64,000 nucleotides of DNA from a bacterium (GCA_030427205.1 JAUHXC010000028.1:62001-126000), one strand, 5' to 3'; positions 1-8,331 are shown, counted from the first letter of the stretch. Notes: generated by a model from the sequence alone, not told the origin. Numbers and translations are program-made.

Positions 1-738
1 CGCGGCACCGGGTCACGCCGATGTGACCCACGACCGCACCGATCGAGCACCGAAAAGGGTTAAGCACCTCTGCACAGGGGTTCAGAGCGGGACCAGAACA
101 TTCCTACCATCCGGCCGGGTCACGCCAGCGAGGGCCAGAATCGGGGTCTCGGGGCCGAAATCGGGTGCCTGCATGCGGTCGGGTCACGCGCAGCGGGTCA
201 CGGGCCGCAAGGGCCCAACGCTACGGGGAGAAAGGGCTTTCCGCTCCACTCCTCGCTCCGCCGACCGTCTCCCCCGAGAGCGCACCCATCGGCCGATGGG
301 CGCCGCGTCCGCGTACGTGGTCTGCAGAGCATGCTCGATGGGCGCCGCGGTCACGTACGTGGTCGGCGGAGCATGCCCGATGGGGGTCGCGGCCACGTCT
401 GTGGTCGGCGGGGTATGCTCGGTGAGTGTCGCAGCCACGTCCGTGGTCTGCGGGGGTATGCCCGATGGGGGTCGAAGCCATGTGCGTGGCCCGATACCGG
501 ACCCCGAACGGGCCACATACGTGGTCGGCGACCCCATGAGGCATGGTCGCCGCGGTCACGTACGCGGGTGGCGCGGGCATCGGCCATCAAACCGCGGTCA
601 CATGGTTCCGACGCCGGGCCATGGCGCATCAAACGCCGGGCGTCGCTGTCTTCGGGGGGTCGATGGCCCATGCCGTCGCGGTCCGCGGGGCCAGCGCTCG
701 AGGGACCATGAACCGACAGCCGGCGGGCTGTTCGGCGC
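1..738. other. Gene-free region at window edge with repeat array
   Basis: I see no convincing gene in this 738-base stretch. Open frames exist on both strands, but none has a ribosome binding site or a recognisable protein pattern, and the frame through the repeats is broken where one unit is 43 instead of 42 bases. The notable content is the phased repeat array listed separately. The rest is unassigned GC-rich sequence. A gene starting left of the window could extend into the first bases, but nothing shows this. Confidence 0.6.
294..582. repeat. Array of seven palindrome-centred repeats, about 42 bp period
   Basis: Four consecutive 42-bp units begin at 294, 336, 378 and 420, each opening with a CGATGGG-like heptamer; more diverged units follow at about 463, 500 and 541. 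Each carries a match to the 11-mer CACGTACGTGG, whose first ten bases are a perfect palindrome, at 310, 352, 394, 436, 479, 514 and 557. Spacings are 42, 42, 42, 43, 35 and 43 bp. A 42-bp period is four turns of B-DNA, so the sites would lie on one face of the helix. A protein-binding array or a decayed tandem repeat are both possible. Confidence 0.75.
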
Positions 739-891
739 TCAGGACGCGTCGGGCGTCATGGGCGGATGGTCCTCCATCTCGTCGCCCACCGCCTCGTTGG
801 GGTTCTGCTGCTTGCGCCGGATCTCGGCTTCGCTCAGGCGCCCCTGCTCTTCGGGCTTGCTCTCGCTGTTCTTCCGGGTGTCGTCGGACAT
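739..891 (-). CDS. Small hydrophilic protein, 50 aa, unknown
   Basis: Short frame encoding 50 residues starting MSDDTRKNSESK. It is highly charged, rich in Glu, Lys, Pro and Asp, and predicted disordered, with no signal peptide or membrane segment. The ATG at 889-891 is preceded by a clear GAGGAG at normal spacing, which is the main reason to call it. It lies upstream of the envelope regulon but carries no copy of that regulon's promoter element. I do not recognise the family. It could be a small stress-type protein, but nothing in the sequence proves this. Confidence 0.7.
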   Translation of the reverse strand: MSDDTRKNSESKPEEQGRLSEAEIRRKQQNPNEAVGDEMEDHPPMTPDAS

Positions 892-1108
892 GGTGGCTCC
901 TCGGGTGCGGGTTGGGCCGGCGTGGCCGACGGTCTGTCCGTCGCGCGTCTGCCGGGTCACCACCAGAGAAATGCAGGGTCGATGCCAACGGGCGTGAGGC
1001 CCGTGAAACCGTGCGTCGGGCGGCGCCGCGCGGGGAGATGTGCCCCAGCGGGCCACGCCGGGCGGGACATTTCGCCGAGGCATGCCGTGCGGGCGTGCGG
1101 CGCCGGGC

Positions 1109-1402
1109 TCAGAACTCGGAGACGCTGCGCAGGCTGCGCTCGGCGGGCGCAGCGATGGAGCCGCAGTAGCGGCAGTCGAAGTAGTTGCCCGGCTCGCCGT
1201 CGCAGTCGACGTGGGTGCACGAGCCACCGCACATGCGCTGGCCGGGGCAGATGTTGGTCTCGATGCCATAGGTCGACTCGGCGATCGCCGGCGTCTCGAT
1301 GCCTTCGCCCGAGGCGGTCCAGTCATCGACCTCCTGCTCGCTGGCGCAGGCGGTGAAGGCGAGGGCGGTCAGGGCGAAGAGGGCGATGCGGATGGCGTTC
1401 AT
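1109..1402 (-). CDS. Small Cys-rich lipoprotein, 97 aa
   Basis: The product begins MNAIRIALFALTALAFTAC, a lipoprotein signal with Cys at residue 19, so it should be lipid-anchored in the envelope. The mature part contains six further Cys in about 35 residues near the C-terminus (CPGQRMCGGSC, then a CRYC), suggesting a disulfide-stabilised or metal-binding knob. The start is chosen because upstream in-frame codons would bury the lipobox. A conserved promoter-like element lies at 1495-1525, the same as those before the S8 protease and the 8405-9055 lipoprotein, so it is probably under the neighbouring sigma factor. Family unknown. Confidence 0.82.
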   Translation of the reverse strand: MNAIRIALFALTALAFTACASEQEVDDWTASGEGIETPAIAESTYGIETNICPGQRMCGGSCTHVDCDGEPGNYFDCRYCGSIAAPAERSLRSVSEF

Positions 1403-1494
1403 CGGGCAGACTCCGGGTCTCGCCGGCCAGCGGCCGGTGGGTGGTTGTCGGTGCGGTGTGAGCGACCCGGCGGTGTCTGTCGGGCCGTCGATGA

Positions 1495-1525
1495 CCTCTA
1501 TGGCGAGGGCTCTCGGGCTCTGACA
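1495..1525 (-). promoter_or_regulatory. Putative sigma-factor promoter P1 (TGTCAGA-N16-CATAGAGG)
   Basis: Read on the minus strand this is TGTCAGA, 16 bases, CATAGAGG, preceded by an A-tract (GAAAAAAACGCA) that resembles an UP element. The same two boxes with exactly the same spacing occur at 2280-2310, 7528-7558 and 9187-9217. It would start transcription roughly 85 nt upstream of the small lipoprotein gene ending at 1402. The sequence identity is seen directly; assignment to the sigma factor encoded at 1661 is inference. Confidence 0.72.
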
Positions 1526-1660
1526 TGGCCCGTGCGTTTTTTTCATTTTTTCTGGTGGGCGGCCCGTCGTCGGTCACGGGTGCGTCGATGTCGCATCCGG
1601 ACGCGCCCGCCTTGCGCGTGCAGCGGGTCTTGCCCAAACTTGCGTCGTTCGGGGAGCGCG

Positions 1661-2299
1661 ATGAGCCAGCAGCCACTCTCACAATCCGCCGTCGAGCACG
1701 CGCTGTCGGGCGATCGCGCCGCCATGCGGCGGCTGGTCGGGCAGTTGAGGCCGGCGGTCCAGGCGACGGTGGCCTGGACGCTCACCCGCCACGCCCCGAG
1801 CGGGCGACGGGATACGCGCCAGGAGGTCGGCGATCTGGTCCAGGAGGTCTTCCTCGCCCTGCTCGCCGACGAGGGCCGGCTGCTGCGTATGTGGGATCCG
1901 GCGCGGGGCAAGACGCTGGTGGGCTTCGTCCGCCTGATCGCGCGCCAGCAGGTGCTGGCCATCCTGCGCAGCGGCCGGCGCAACCCGTGGACCGAAGATC
2001 CCACCGAGGCGCAGAGCATCGAGCGCAGCTCGCCGGCGACACCCAGCGCCGCCCGGCGGGTCGAGAGCGCCGCGATGCTGCAACGCCTGCTCGTGCATCT
2101 GCAAGGCAGCCTCAGCGCGCGCGGCTGGCTGCTCTTCGAGGCGCTGTACGTGCACCAGCAGAGCGTCGAGCAGGTCTGTGCCGCCTTCGAGATGTCGACC
2201 GACGCGGTCTACGCGTGGCGCTCCAGACTGCGCAAGGCGGCCGTACGCGCGCGGGCAGAGCTGGAATCGACGGGTGATTCGTCAGATGCGCCCGGTTGA
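1661..2299 (+). CDS. RNA polymerase sigma-70 family (ECF-like) sigma factor
   Basis: A 212-residue two-domain sigma factor. The region 2 segment (about residues 55-115) contains DLVQEVFLALL and a WDP-RGKTLVGFVRLIARQQ helix. Region 4 (about 150-205) has VEQVCAAFEMSTDAVYAWRSRL, a helix-turn-helix for -35 recognition. No region 1.1 or 3 is evident, as in ECF factors. ATG follows GGGGAG at 1651-1656. The next gene encodes a single-pass membrane protein (likely anti-sigma) and then a CHAT lipoprotein. A repeated promoter-like element sits before four nearby transcription units, and one copy overlaps the end of this gene. The gene itself lacks that element upstream, so autoregulation is not indicated. 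Confidence 0.93.
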   Translation: MSQQPLSQSAVEHALSGDRAAMRRLVGQLRPAVQATVAWTLTRHAPSGRRDTRQEVGDLVQEVFLALLADEGRLLRMWDPARGKTLVGFVRLIARQQVLAILRSGRRNPWTEDPTEAQSIERSSPATPSAARRVESAAMLQRLLVHLQGSLSARGWLLFEALYVHQQSVEQVCAAFEMSTDAVYAWRSRLRKAAVRARAELESTGDSSDAPG

Positions 2300-2310
2300 G
2301 CGCATAGAGG
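2280..2310 (+). promoter_or_regulatory. Putative sigma-factor promoter P4 (CGTCAGA-N16-CATAGAGG)
   Basis: CGTCAGA at 2280-2286, 16 bases, then CATAGAGG at 2303-2310. It overlaps the last codons of the sigma gene and would drive the anti-sigma candidate at 2347 and the CHAT lipoprotein behind it without the sigma gene. It differs from the other three copies at the first -35 base and lacks their upstream A-tract, as expected where coding sequence constrains the DNA. Confidence 0.65.
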
Positions 2311-2346
2311 TCCATGCAGCGGATGGACGACGCCGAGGAGGTCCCC

Positions 2347-3102
2347 ATGCACGACGATCACGACGCGCTGCTCGCCGCTCTCGGTCGAGCCGCCCGCGAG
2401 GCGCCCGACGCGCCGGACGCGTGGGTCGAACACGCCGCGGGTACCCTCGATCCGCAGGGGCGCATGGCCCTGCGCGGGGCCGCCGCCTCCGACCCGCGGG
2501 ATCGCGCGGCGTTGGATCTGCTCGAGCCGCTCGGCCCCGCGTTCGACGACGCGCTGGCCGAGCGGCTGCTGGCGGAGGTCGCCCCGGCCGCCGCAGAGTC
2601 GGGCGCCGAGTCCACCACCTCGACGGCGAGCCGCGATGGTCCGCCGGTCGCGGCGTGGATCGGCGGGCTCGTCCTGCTCGCCGCCGCGGTGGTGCTCGGC
2701 ATCGGCCTGACCCGCCCCGATACCCTGCCCGACTATCACTTCGAACTGCAGGCGGGCGAGCGGGCGATCCGCGGGGCGGCGGACGGGCCGCGGCCGATCG
2801 AGCTCTTCGCCGATTCGCGCATCGCGCTGACGGTGCGCCCCGCCGACGCGGTGGAGGGGCCGGTCGCCGTGGGCGCCTTCGTCCGCCAGGGCAAGACCGT
2901 GAGCCGCTTCGAGCCGAAGACGATCTGCGCGGCGAGTGGGGCGTGCAGGGTGGAGGGCATCGTCGGCGAGTTGCTGGGCGACGTGCAGGGCGAGGCGACG
3001 CTCGTCTTCGTGGTGACCCGACCCGACGCGATGCCCGCAGCGAGCGCGGTGGGCGACTTCGAGCCGCGATTCGAGCGGGCGGTCACCGTGCGACGAGACT
3101 GA
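2347..3102 (+). CDS. Single-pass membrane protein, probable anti-sigma factor
   Basis: 251 residues. Residues 1-100 are acidic, helical and presumably cytoplasmic. A transmembrane helix lies at about 101-122 (WIGGLVLLAAAVVLGIG), followed by a periplasmic domain of about 130 residues with two Cys (TICAASGAC). The start follows GAGGAGGT at good spacing. Position directly after a sigma gene and this topology match ECF anti-sigma factors, but I see no zinc-binding HxxxCxxC motif, so the family is not certain. The stop overlaps the beginning of the CHAT lipoprotein, implying coupled translation. If it is the anti-sigma factor, the periplasmic domain is where an exported protease could act. Confidence 0.8.
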   Translation: MHDDHDALLAALGRAAREAPDAPDAWVEHAAGTLDPQGRMALRGAAASDPRDRAALDLLEPLGPAFDDALAERLLAEVAPAAAESGAESTTSTASRDGPPVAAWIGGLVLLAAAVVLGIGLTRPDTLPDYHFELQAGERAIRGAADGPRPIELFADSRIALTVRPADAVEGPVAVGAFVRQGKTVSRFEPKTICAASGACRVEGIVGELLGDVQGEATLVFVVTRPDAMPAASAVGDFEPRFERAVTVRRD

Positions 3103-5765
3103 TCGCCGCGGTCGGGTTGTTGCTCGCCGCGGGCTGCGCGCCGCCGGATCGGGACGCGGCCTTCGCCGGCTGTCCCCACGTCGAAACAAGCGCCGACGGT
3201 CCGCTGTGTCTGCGGCGGCCGGATCGTCCGCTGAACCTGCGGGTGCGGCTGGCTGGGGCCCGCTCGGTGGACACGGTGCGGCTCGACGGTCGCGCGGTCT
3301 CGGTCGATGCCGCGGCGGTCGCCGACGGGATGCAGTTCGACGTCGCGGTGCCCGCGGGCGCATCCCGGCTGACGGTCGACGTCGAGCCGCCGGGTCGCTG
3401 GACCCTCATCTTGCAAGACGACGCGCCGGAGCCAGCGATCGCCACAGCCCGAGCGGCGGCGCCGGCCGAGCCTGCCGCCCGCGGGCGGGCGTTGCGGGCG
3501 GCAAGCGCTGGCCTCGACCCACGGCCCGCGGCCGATCTGCTGCTCGAGGCGGGGCACTTTCTGCACGTGGGCGGTGACTTCGAAGCGGCGGCGACGGCGC
3601 TGCGACAGGCCGCCGACATCGCCGAGCGGGCCGGCGCGCACTCCCGGGCGGCGGCGGCGCTGTCGGTGCACGCCTATCACGCGACCGAGCGGGGCCATCG
3701 CTTCGTCGATGCCCGGCAAGCGCTCGACCGCATGAGCGGCCTGCGGCTCGGACCTCGGCGCCAGGCCGAGCTGGCCTACATGCGCGCCCTGCTGGCCTAC
3801 AACGTCGGTGATCTGCGCTCGGCGCGCACCCACGCGATCGCCTCGACCACCCGAGCGACGGCGTGGGCCGACCCCCGCGCGCCGGCCTATCGCGAGTTCG
3901 AGGCCGAGGTGTGGATGGCGCTGGGGCAGCGGGCGCGGGCGCGGGCGATCCTGGCCGACCTGCGCGGCGGGGTCGATGCGGTGGGTCGGCCGCTCGAGCG
4001 CGCCCTGCGCCTCAACAACCACGCGTGGGTCGACCTGCTCGGCCCCATCGATCGGCCGCCGGCCCGCGACCCGCGGTCCGACCTGCTGACCGCGCTCGAG
4101 CTGTATGCCGGCGTCGAGCAGGTCGACCCGTGCGCGGTCTGGACGACCCGTCTCAACCTCGCGCTGGCGCATCTCAAGCTGGGCGAGTCGGCGCGGGCCC
4201 GTGCGGTGCTCGACGGCCGACCCCGACCTCGATGCGGGCCGGTGGATGCGGCCTGGTTCGACCTCATCGACGCCCGGTTGGTGCTCGAGGCCGACCCCGC
4301 GACCGCGCACGCGCGCTATGTCGCCCTCGGTCGACGGGCCGAGGCGAGCGGCATGGCGGAGGTCCGCTGGAGCGCGCTGGTCGGCCGCGGCGAGGCGCTG
4401 GAGGCGTCAGGGCGACTCGACGACGCCGCCACGGCCTACGCCGACGCCGAGGCGCTGCTCGACGGCCGGCTTTCGGTGCTCGCCCTGGCCGGCGGCGGCG
4501 AACGTTTTCTGGCCGATCGGGGGCGCAGCGCGCGCTTGCTGGTCGATCTGCTCGTGCGCCGCGGGCAGCCCGCCGAGGCGCTGTGCGCGGCCCGCCGTGC
4601 CCGTCGGCGTCAGCTGGCCGGGCTGGCCCGCGCGGGTCGGCTCGGACGCGGCGGCGCGGCGGACACCCGCTGGGCAGAGGCCCTCGGGCGCTATCGACGG
4701 GCGCGGGCGGCGCTCGAAGCGGAGGCGACCGACGACTGGTCGCGGTCGGTCACCGAGCTGCGCGCGGTCGAGACGCAGCGGGCGACCCGGCTGGCGGAGT
4801 TGGACGGTCTGTTGGAGTCGACCCTGGCGACGTTGGGTGGGCCCCCTGCCGCTACGGGCTGTCCGCCACTTCCGTCGGATCGTGATCTGCTGCTGGCGTG
4901 GTCACCGGGTCGAGACGGCTGGCTCGCCTTCGCGGCCCACGCCGGGGGCGTCGTCGCCGGGCGGCTCGAGGGTGATCCGACGTCGGCACCCGCGCGCCTC
5001 TTCGCGCCGCTGGCCGACGCCATGCGGGCCCATCTGCCGACGGCGCAGCGGGTGGTGATCCTCGCGACGGGCGCGCTCAACCCCGTCCCGATACACGCGG
5101 TGCCCTTCGACGGGGCGCCTTTGATCGACGCGGCGCCGGTGGTCTACGGGCTCGATCTTCCGCCGTCGGCGGACACGGAGCATGCCGAGGTCGACGGCCG
5201 GGCCCTGGTCATCGGTGATCCGCGCAGCGATCTGCGCGGCGCGCGGCGCGAGGCGGCGGCGGTGGCCCGCACGCTGGCGGAGGGCGGGTGGCAGATCGAG
5301 CGCCTGGGCGGCATCGACGCGCGGGCCGACGCGGTGCGCACCGCGCTGCCTCGGGTCGCGGCTCTGCACTACGCGGGGCATGGCGAGGTCGACCCGCTGG
5401 ACCAATGGGCCGGTCGGCTGCCTCTGGCGGGCGGCTCCTGGCTCGGTATCGGCGATGTGCTCGCCGCGCCCGCGGTGCCTCGGCGGGTGGTCCTCTCGGG
5501 CTGCCGAACCGGCCTGCCGGTGGCCGAGGCCCTCAGCGGCGGCATGAGCTTCGCCCACGCCTTCCTGCTGGCGGGCGCCGAGGCGGTCATCGGCACGACC
5601 CGCGACGTCGACGATACGATCGCCGCCCGCTTCAGCGCCCTGCTCTATCGGGGGGTTGGCGCGCGGCCCGACGCCGACGTGAGCCGGACGTTTCGGGCGG
5701 CCGCCCGCGCGCTGCGCACCGAGCACGCCGAGCGCTGGTCGGACTTCAGGCTGTGGGTGCCCTGA
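3093..5765 (+). CDS. TPR-like lipoprotein with C-terminal CHAT (caspase-like) protease domain
   Basis: About 890 residues. It has a lipoprotein signal (RLIAAVGLLLAAGC), a beta-rich N-terminal part, then a long Ala/Leu/Arg helical region with TPR character (about 135-530). The C-terminal CHAT domain (about 710-870) holds the dyad His763 in ALHYAGHGE and Cys804 in LSGCRTG. CHAT proteins are cysteine peptidases related to caspases and separases. No ATG, GTG or TTG lies in frame at a sensible place: the frame runs into the previous gene's end, and the only TTG codons fall inside the hydrophobic core. I place the start at ACG 3093; ATT at 3069 or CTG at 3099 are alternatives. The lipoprotein signal puts the protease outside the inner membrane, next to the presumed anti-sigma factor's exported domain. 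Confidence 0.88.
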   Translation, partial: TRLIAAVGLLLAAGCAPPDRDAAFAGCPHVETSADGPLCLRRPDRPLNLRVRLAGARSVDTVRLDGRAVSVDAAAVADGMQFDVAVPAGASRLTVDVEPPGRWTLILQDDAPEPAIATARAAAPAEPAARGRALRAASAGLDPRPAADLLLEAGHFLHVGGDFEAAATALRQAADIAERAGAHSRAAAALSVHAYHATERGHRFVDARQALDRMSGLRLGPRRQAELAYMRALLAYNVGDLRSARTHAIASTTRATAWADPRAPAYREFEAEVWMALGQRARARAILADLRGGVDAVGRPLERALRLNNHAWVDLLGPIDRPPARDPRSDLLTALELYAGVEQVDPCAVWTTRLNLALAHLKLGESARARAVLDGRPRPRCGPVDAAWFDLIDARLVLEADPATAHARYVALGRRAEASGMAEVRWSALVGRGEALEASGRLDDAATAYADAEALLDGRLSVLALAGGGERFLADRGRSARLLVDLLVRRGQPAEALCAARRARRRQLAGLARAGRLGRGGAADTRWAEALGRYRRARAALEAEATDDWSRSVTELRAVETQRATRLAELDGLLESTLATLGGPPAATGCPPLPSDRDLLLAWSPGRDGWLAFAAHAGGVVAGRLEGDPTSAPARLFAPLADAMRAHLPTAQRVVILATGALNPVPIHAVPFDGAPLIDAAPVVYGLDLPPSADTEHAEVDGRALVIGDPRSDLRGARREAAAVARTLAEGGWQIERLGGIDARADAVRTALPRVAALHYAGHGEVDPLDQWAGRLPLAGGSWLGIGDVLAAPAVPRRVVLSGCRTGLPVAEALSGGMSFAHAFLLAGAEAVIGTTRDVDDTIAARFSALLYRGVGARPDADVSRTFRAAARALRTEHAERWSDFRLWVP

Positions 5766-5777
5766 GGACGCCGCGGC

Positions 5778-7496
5778 TCAGTAGATCTTGAGCGGGCTCG
5801 AGTGCCAGGCGCCGTTGTACTTGCCCTCGACCCGATAGCGCACCGCGCCTGCCGGCAAACCCGAGACCGTGACGATGCTGAGCTTGCCCGGGCTGACCGA
5901 GCCGGGCAGCGCGATGGCCTTGAGCGGGTTGTTGAACGCGTCGACGGCGACGATGCGGGGCACGCTGACCGGCAGGGCGAGAGTGATCCAGGCGTTCATC
6001 TGACGGCCAGTGATCCGCGCCGGGCAGCTGGGACAGACGGGCGTGCCCGGCTGGGGGCCGACGACGGCGCCGGCGAGCAGCGAGGGGTCGTTCGCCGCCG
6101 ACGCCGGCCGCATGCGTCCGCTCACCGCGAGCTCGGCGGCGCGCTCGGAGACATCGTCGATGACCTGCAATACACGCGCGTCGTCGTGGGGCGCCACCCG
6201 CGCGCAGCGACCGGCGATGTGGCATACGTCGAGCCGCCGCACCTGCGGGCAGCCGCCGCCGGGCAAGCACAGGCTGGCGGGGCGACCGAGGGGATCGCCG
6301 CTGTTGATCAGGCGGCCGATGACGTCGGCCCGATGGGCGCCGGGCTCGTCGGTCCAGACCCGCGCGGCGAGGCCCGAGAGCACGGCCGAGGCGACCGAGG
6401 TGCCGGTCATCGACCAGGTGAAGCCGGCGTCCGTATGCACCACCGCGTCGGCGGCGACGATCACGACCGGGGGCTCGGCGCCGAGGCGGGCATTCTCGAT
6501 GGGCTGGTCGTCGGGCGTGACACCGCCGGCGGCGAGGACCATCGGGCTGGCGCGGCCGCCACAGACCACGTCGACGCCCTGCCACGCGGCCGGCAGGAGC
6601 GCACCCTGCCCGGCGTCGGCGCCCGCTTCGGTATTGCCCGCCGCGGCGACGACCAGCGTATCGGCGCAGGCGGCGAAGCCGAGCACCGCGTGTACCGCGC
6701 GCACCGGCCCCGCGAGCCCGGTCTCCTGGTTGTCGTTGGGGTCGAGGACCCGGGCGCTGAGGGCCGCGTCGATCTGGGGCAGCCCGCCCAGCACGCCCGG
6801 CTGCCAGCCGAGGCTCAGGTTGATGACCAGCGACTCGCGCGGGTCCTTCTCGTCGACGGCGTCGTAGAGGGCGCGCGCCAGATCGCCGATGGTCCCCACA
6901 TGCCCGCCGAGCACCGGATCGTGCTCGCCGGGCGCGACGCGACCGAGCGCGAGCCGGGCCGAGACGGGGCGCGCGCCGCCGGCGGCGAGGCGGGCGAGGG
7001 CCACCATGCCGGGCCCATGGGCCGCGCGCGCGTCGACCGGCTCGTGGGCGGGCAGCGTATCGAGCACCTCGACCCGCACCTGCGCCTCGCCGGGCTGCTC
7101 GGCCTGGATGTCGACCTCGAAGCGGCTCGCCAGCTCCGAGGCGAGGGCCTCGGCGAGCGTGAGCTGCGTCGGCGCCGCGGGCGCGAGCTGCTGGGGCATC
7201 GTCACCAGACAGTCGGGCGCGGCGTCGGCCAGGGTCGTCGGCGCGCTGGCGTGAAAGTCGGCGAGGTTTCGGATGCTCGAGGTGTAGCTGCAGAAGCGGT
7301 CGAGCGGCGCCGGCGCGCCGGCCGGGAAGAGCGGCCCGTGATAGAAGCCGGCGACCGGCGGGCAGCCGGCAGCGGTCGTCTCGAAGGCAATGACCCGGGT
7401 ATCGCTTCCGGTGGTGCAGGTCTGCGCCGAAGCGGGCATGGCGAGCAGGGCGAGCCAGGCGGCGACGAACCAGTAGACCAGAATCGAGTACGGCAT
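5778..7496 (-). CDS. Secreted S8 family serine peptidase (subtilisin-like)
   Basis: 572 residues with a cleavable signal peptide ending ASAQ at residue 25. The catalytic set of family S8 is readable: Asp146 in VEVLDT, His160 in AAHGPGMVA, oxyanion Asn288 in VAAAGNTE and Ser367 in MTGTSVASAVLSG. About 140 residues lie after the catalytic domain, with paired Cys and a C-terminal beta-rich stretch. ATG follows AAGGGGGAG. It is convergent with the CHAT gene (12 bp between stops) and has a copy of the shared promoter at 7528-7558, so it looks co-regulated with the sigma/CHAT module. It probably processes envelope or extracellular proteins; the substrate is unknown. Confidence 0.92.
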   Translation of the reverse strand: MPYSILVYWFVAAWLALLAMPASAQTCTTGSDTRVIAFETTAAGCPPVAGFYHGPLFPAGAPAPLDRFCSYTSSIRNLADFHASAPTTLADAAPDCLVTMPQQLAPAAPTQLTLAEALASELASRFEVDIQAEQPGEAQVRVEVLDTLPAHEPVDARAAHGPGMVALARLAAGGARPVSARLALGRVAPGEHDPVLGGHVGTIGDLARALYDAVDEKDPRESLVINLSLGWQPGVLGGLPQIDAALSARVLDPNDNQETGLAGPVRAVHAVLGFAACADTLVVAAAGNTEAGADAGQGALLPAAWQGVDVVCGGRASPMVLAAGGVTPDDQPIENARLGAEPPVVIVAADAVVHTDAGFTWSMTGTSVASAVLSGLAARVWTDEPGAHRADVIGRLINSGDPLGRPASLCLPGGGCPQVRRLDVCHIAGRCARVAPHDDARVLQVIDDVSERAAELAVSGRMRPASAANDPSLLAGAVVGPQPGTPVCPSCPARITGRQMNAWITLALPVSVPRIVAVDAFNNPLKAIALPGSVSPGKLSIVTVSGLPAGAVRYRVEGKYNGAWHSSPLKIY

Positions 7497-7527
7497 GTTC
7501 TCCCCCTTGCCGAGCGTGGTGCACCTT

Positions 7528-7558
7528 CCCCTATGCGGTGTCCCACGGCGACCTGACA
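7528..7558 (-). promoter_or_regulatory. Putative sigma-factor promoter P2 (TGTCAGG-N16-CATAGGGG)
   Basis: On the minus strand: TGTCAGG, 16 bases, CATAGGGG, with GAAAAATC further upstream. It differs from the copies at 1495 and 9187 by one base in each box but keeps the 16-base spacer. It lies 31 nt before the S8 protease start codon, giving a short leader that contains the Shine-Dalgarno. Confidence 0.68.
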
Positions 7559-7617
7559 CAGCATGCCCGAGATTTTTCAGTTCAGCGTCGGGGAATACCC
7601 GCGACGGGATCGAAGAC

Positions 7618-7646
7618 GACCCCACGCCTCGGCGAGGCGCGGGGTC
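7618..7646 (-). terminator. Strong hairpin after lipoprotein pair
   Basis: Nearly perfect inverted repeat: GACCCC and CGCCTC arms around a GGC loop with one mismatched pair. It sits just past the stop of the 7678-8331 gene and before the S8 protease promoter. There is no T-run, so it is either a Rho-assisted terminator or a 3'-end stabiliser. It would separate the lipoprotein operon from the protease unit. Confidence 0.55.
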
Positions 7647-7677
7647 GGGCGCTGGGCGGGTGATGCGCGCGGCGCCT

Positions 7678-8331
7678 TCAGTCGCGGGCGACGACCGGCA
7701 GTTCGACCCGCACCACGTGGTGCACGATGCCGTCGGAGGTCACCACGGCGACGTCGACCGGGGTGGTGCCCGGCGCCACGTCGGCGTCGAGCCGCGCGTC
7801 GAGCCGCAGGATCATCTGGTCGCAGGGTGCGAGGCCGTCCTCGCCGAAGAAGCCGAAGTCGCTCATCCAGGCCTCGACCCACATGTCGGGCGCGTCGCCG
7901 TCCACGGCCTCGTCGACCAGCGGGTTGTAGAGCATCGGCGGCAGGCCGGCCCCGACCACCTGCACCCCCCAGTCGGACACGTTGATGTCCTCGCCGAGGT
8001 TGGCGACGGCCACGAGCACCGTATTGTCGTGCTCCAGCGGCGAGTGCGGCACCAGCGCGCCGCCGCCCGCCGAGACCTGATAGATGAAGAGGTCGTCGGC
8101 GTCGGCCGACTCGATGCCGCTGCCGTCGGCCGGATCCTGGCAGTGGTACTCGTAGAGCGCCGCGGCGGTCTCGATGTCAGCCTCGTTGGGATCATCGGGG
8201 ATCTCGGGCGGCAGTTCGGGCTCCGGCTCGCCGGTCTCCGGCTCGCCGTCGGCGGGCCCGTCGTTGCAGGCCAGAGGGCCGGCGAGAGCCAAAACGAGCA
8301 GCAACGTGAGGCGATGGGTCAGGGCGGACAT
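7678..8331 (-). CDS. Envelope lipoprotein, 217 aa, unknown
   Basis: Starts MSALTHRLTLLLVLALAGPLAC, a lipoprotein signal with Cys near residue 22, followed by an acidic Pro/Glu linker (EPETGEPEPELPPE). The remaining roughly 160 residues are an acidic, beta-rich domain ending in VVRVELPVVARD, resembling an Ig- or CARDB-like sandwich, though I cannot name it. ATG follows GAGGAGGAG. It is downstream of another lipoprotein gene of nearly equal length on the same strand (73 bp gap) with a similar beta pattern, so the two may be diverged duplicates in one operon driven from the promoter at 9187-9217. Confidence 0.82.
   Translation of the reverse strand: MSALTHRLTLLLVLALAGPLACNDGPADGEPETGEPEPELPPEIPDDPNEADIETAAALYEYHCQDPADGSGIESADADDLFIYQVSAGGGALVPHSPLEHDNTVLVAVANLGEDINVSDWGVQVVGAGLPPMLYNPLVDEAVDGDAPDMWVEAWMSDFGFFGEDGLAPCDQMILRLDARLDADVAPGTTPVDVAVVTSDGIVHHVVRVELPVVARD

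Noticed and set aside
23..997. Open frame with a 14-residue repeat over the palindromic array
   Set aside because: No ribosome binding site, the repeat frame is lost after unit four (43-bp step), and the frame continues antisense through a convincing small gene at 739-891.
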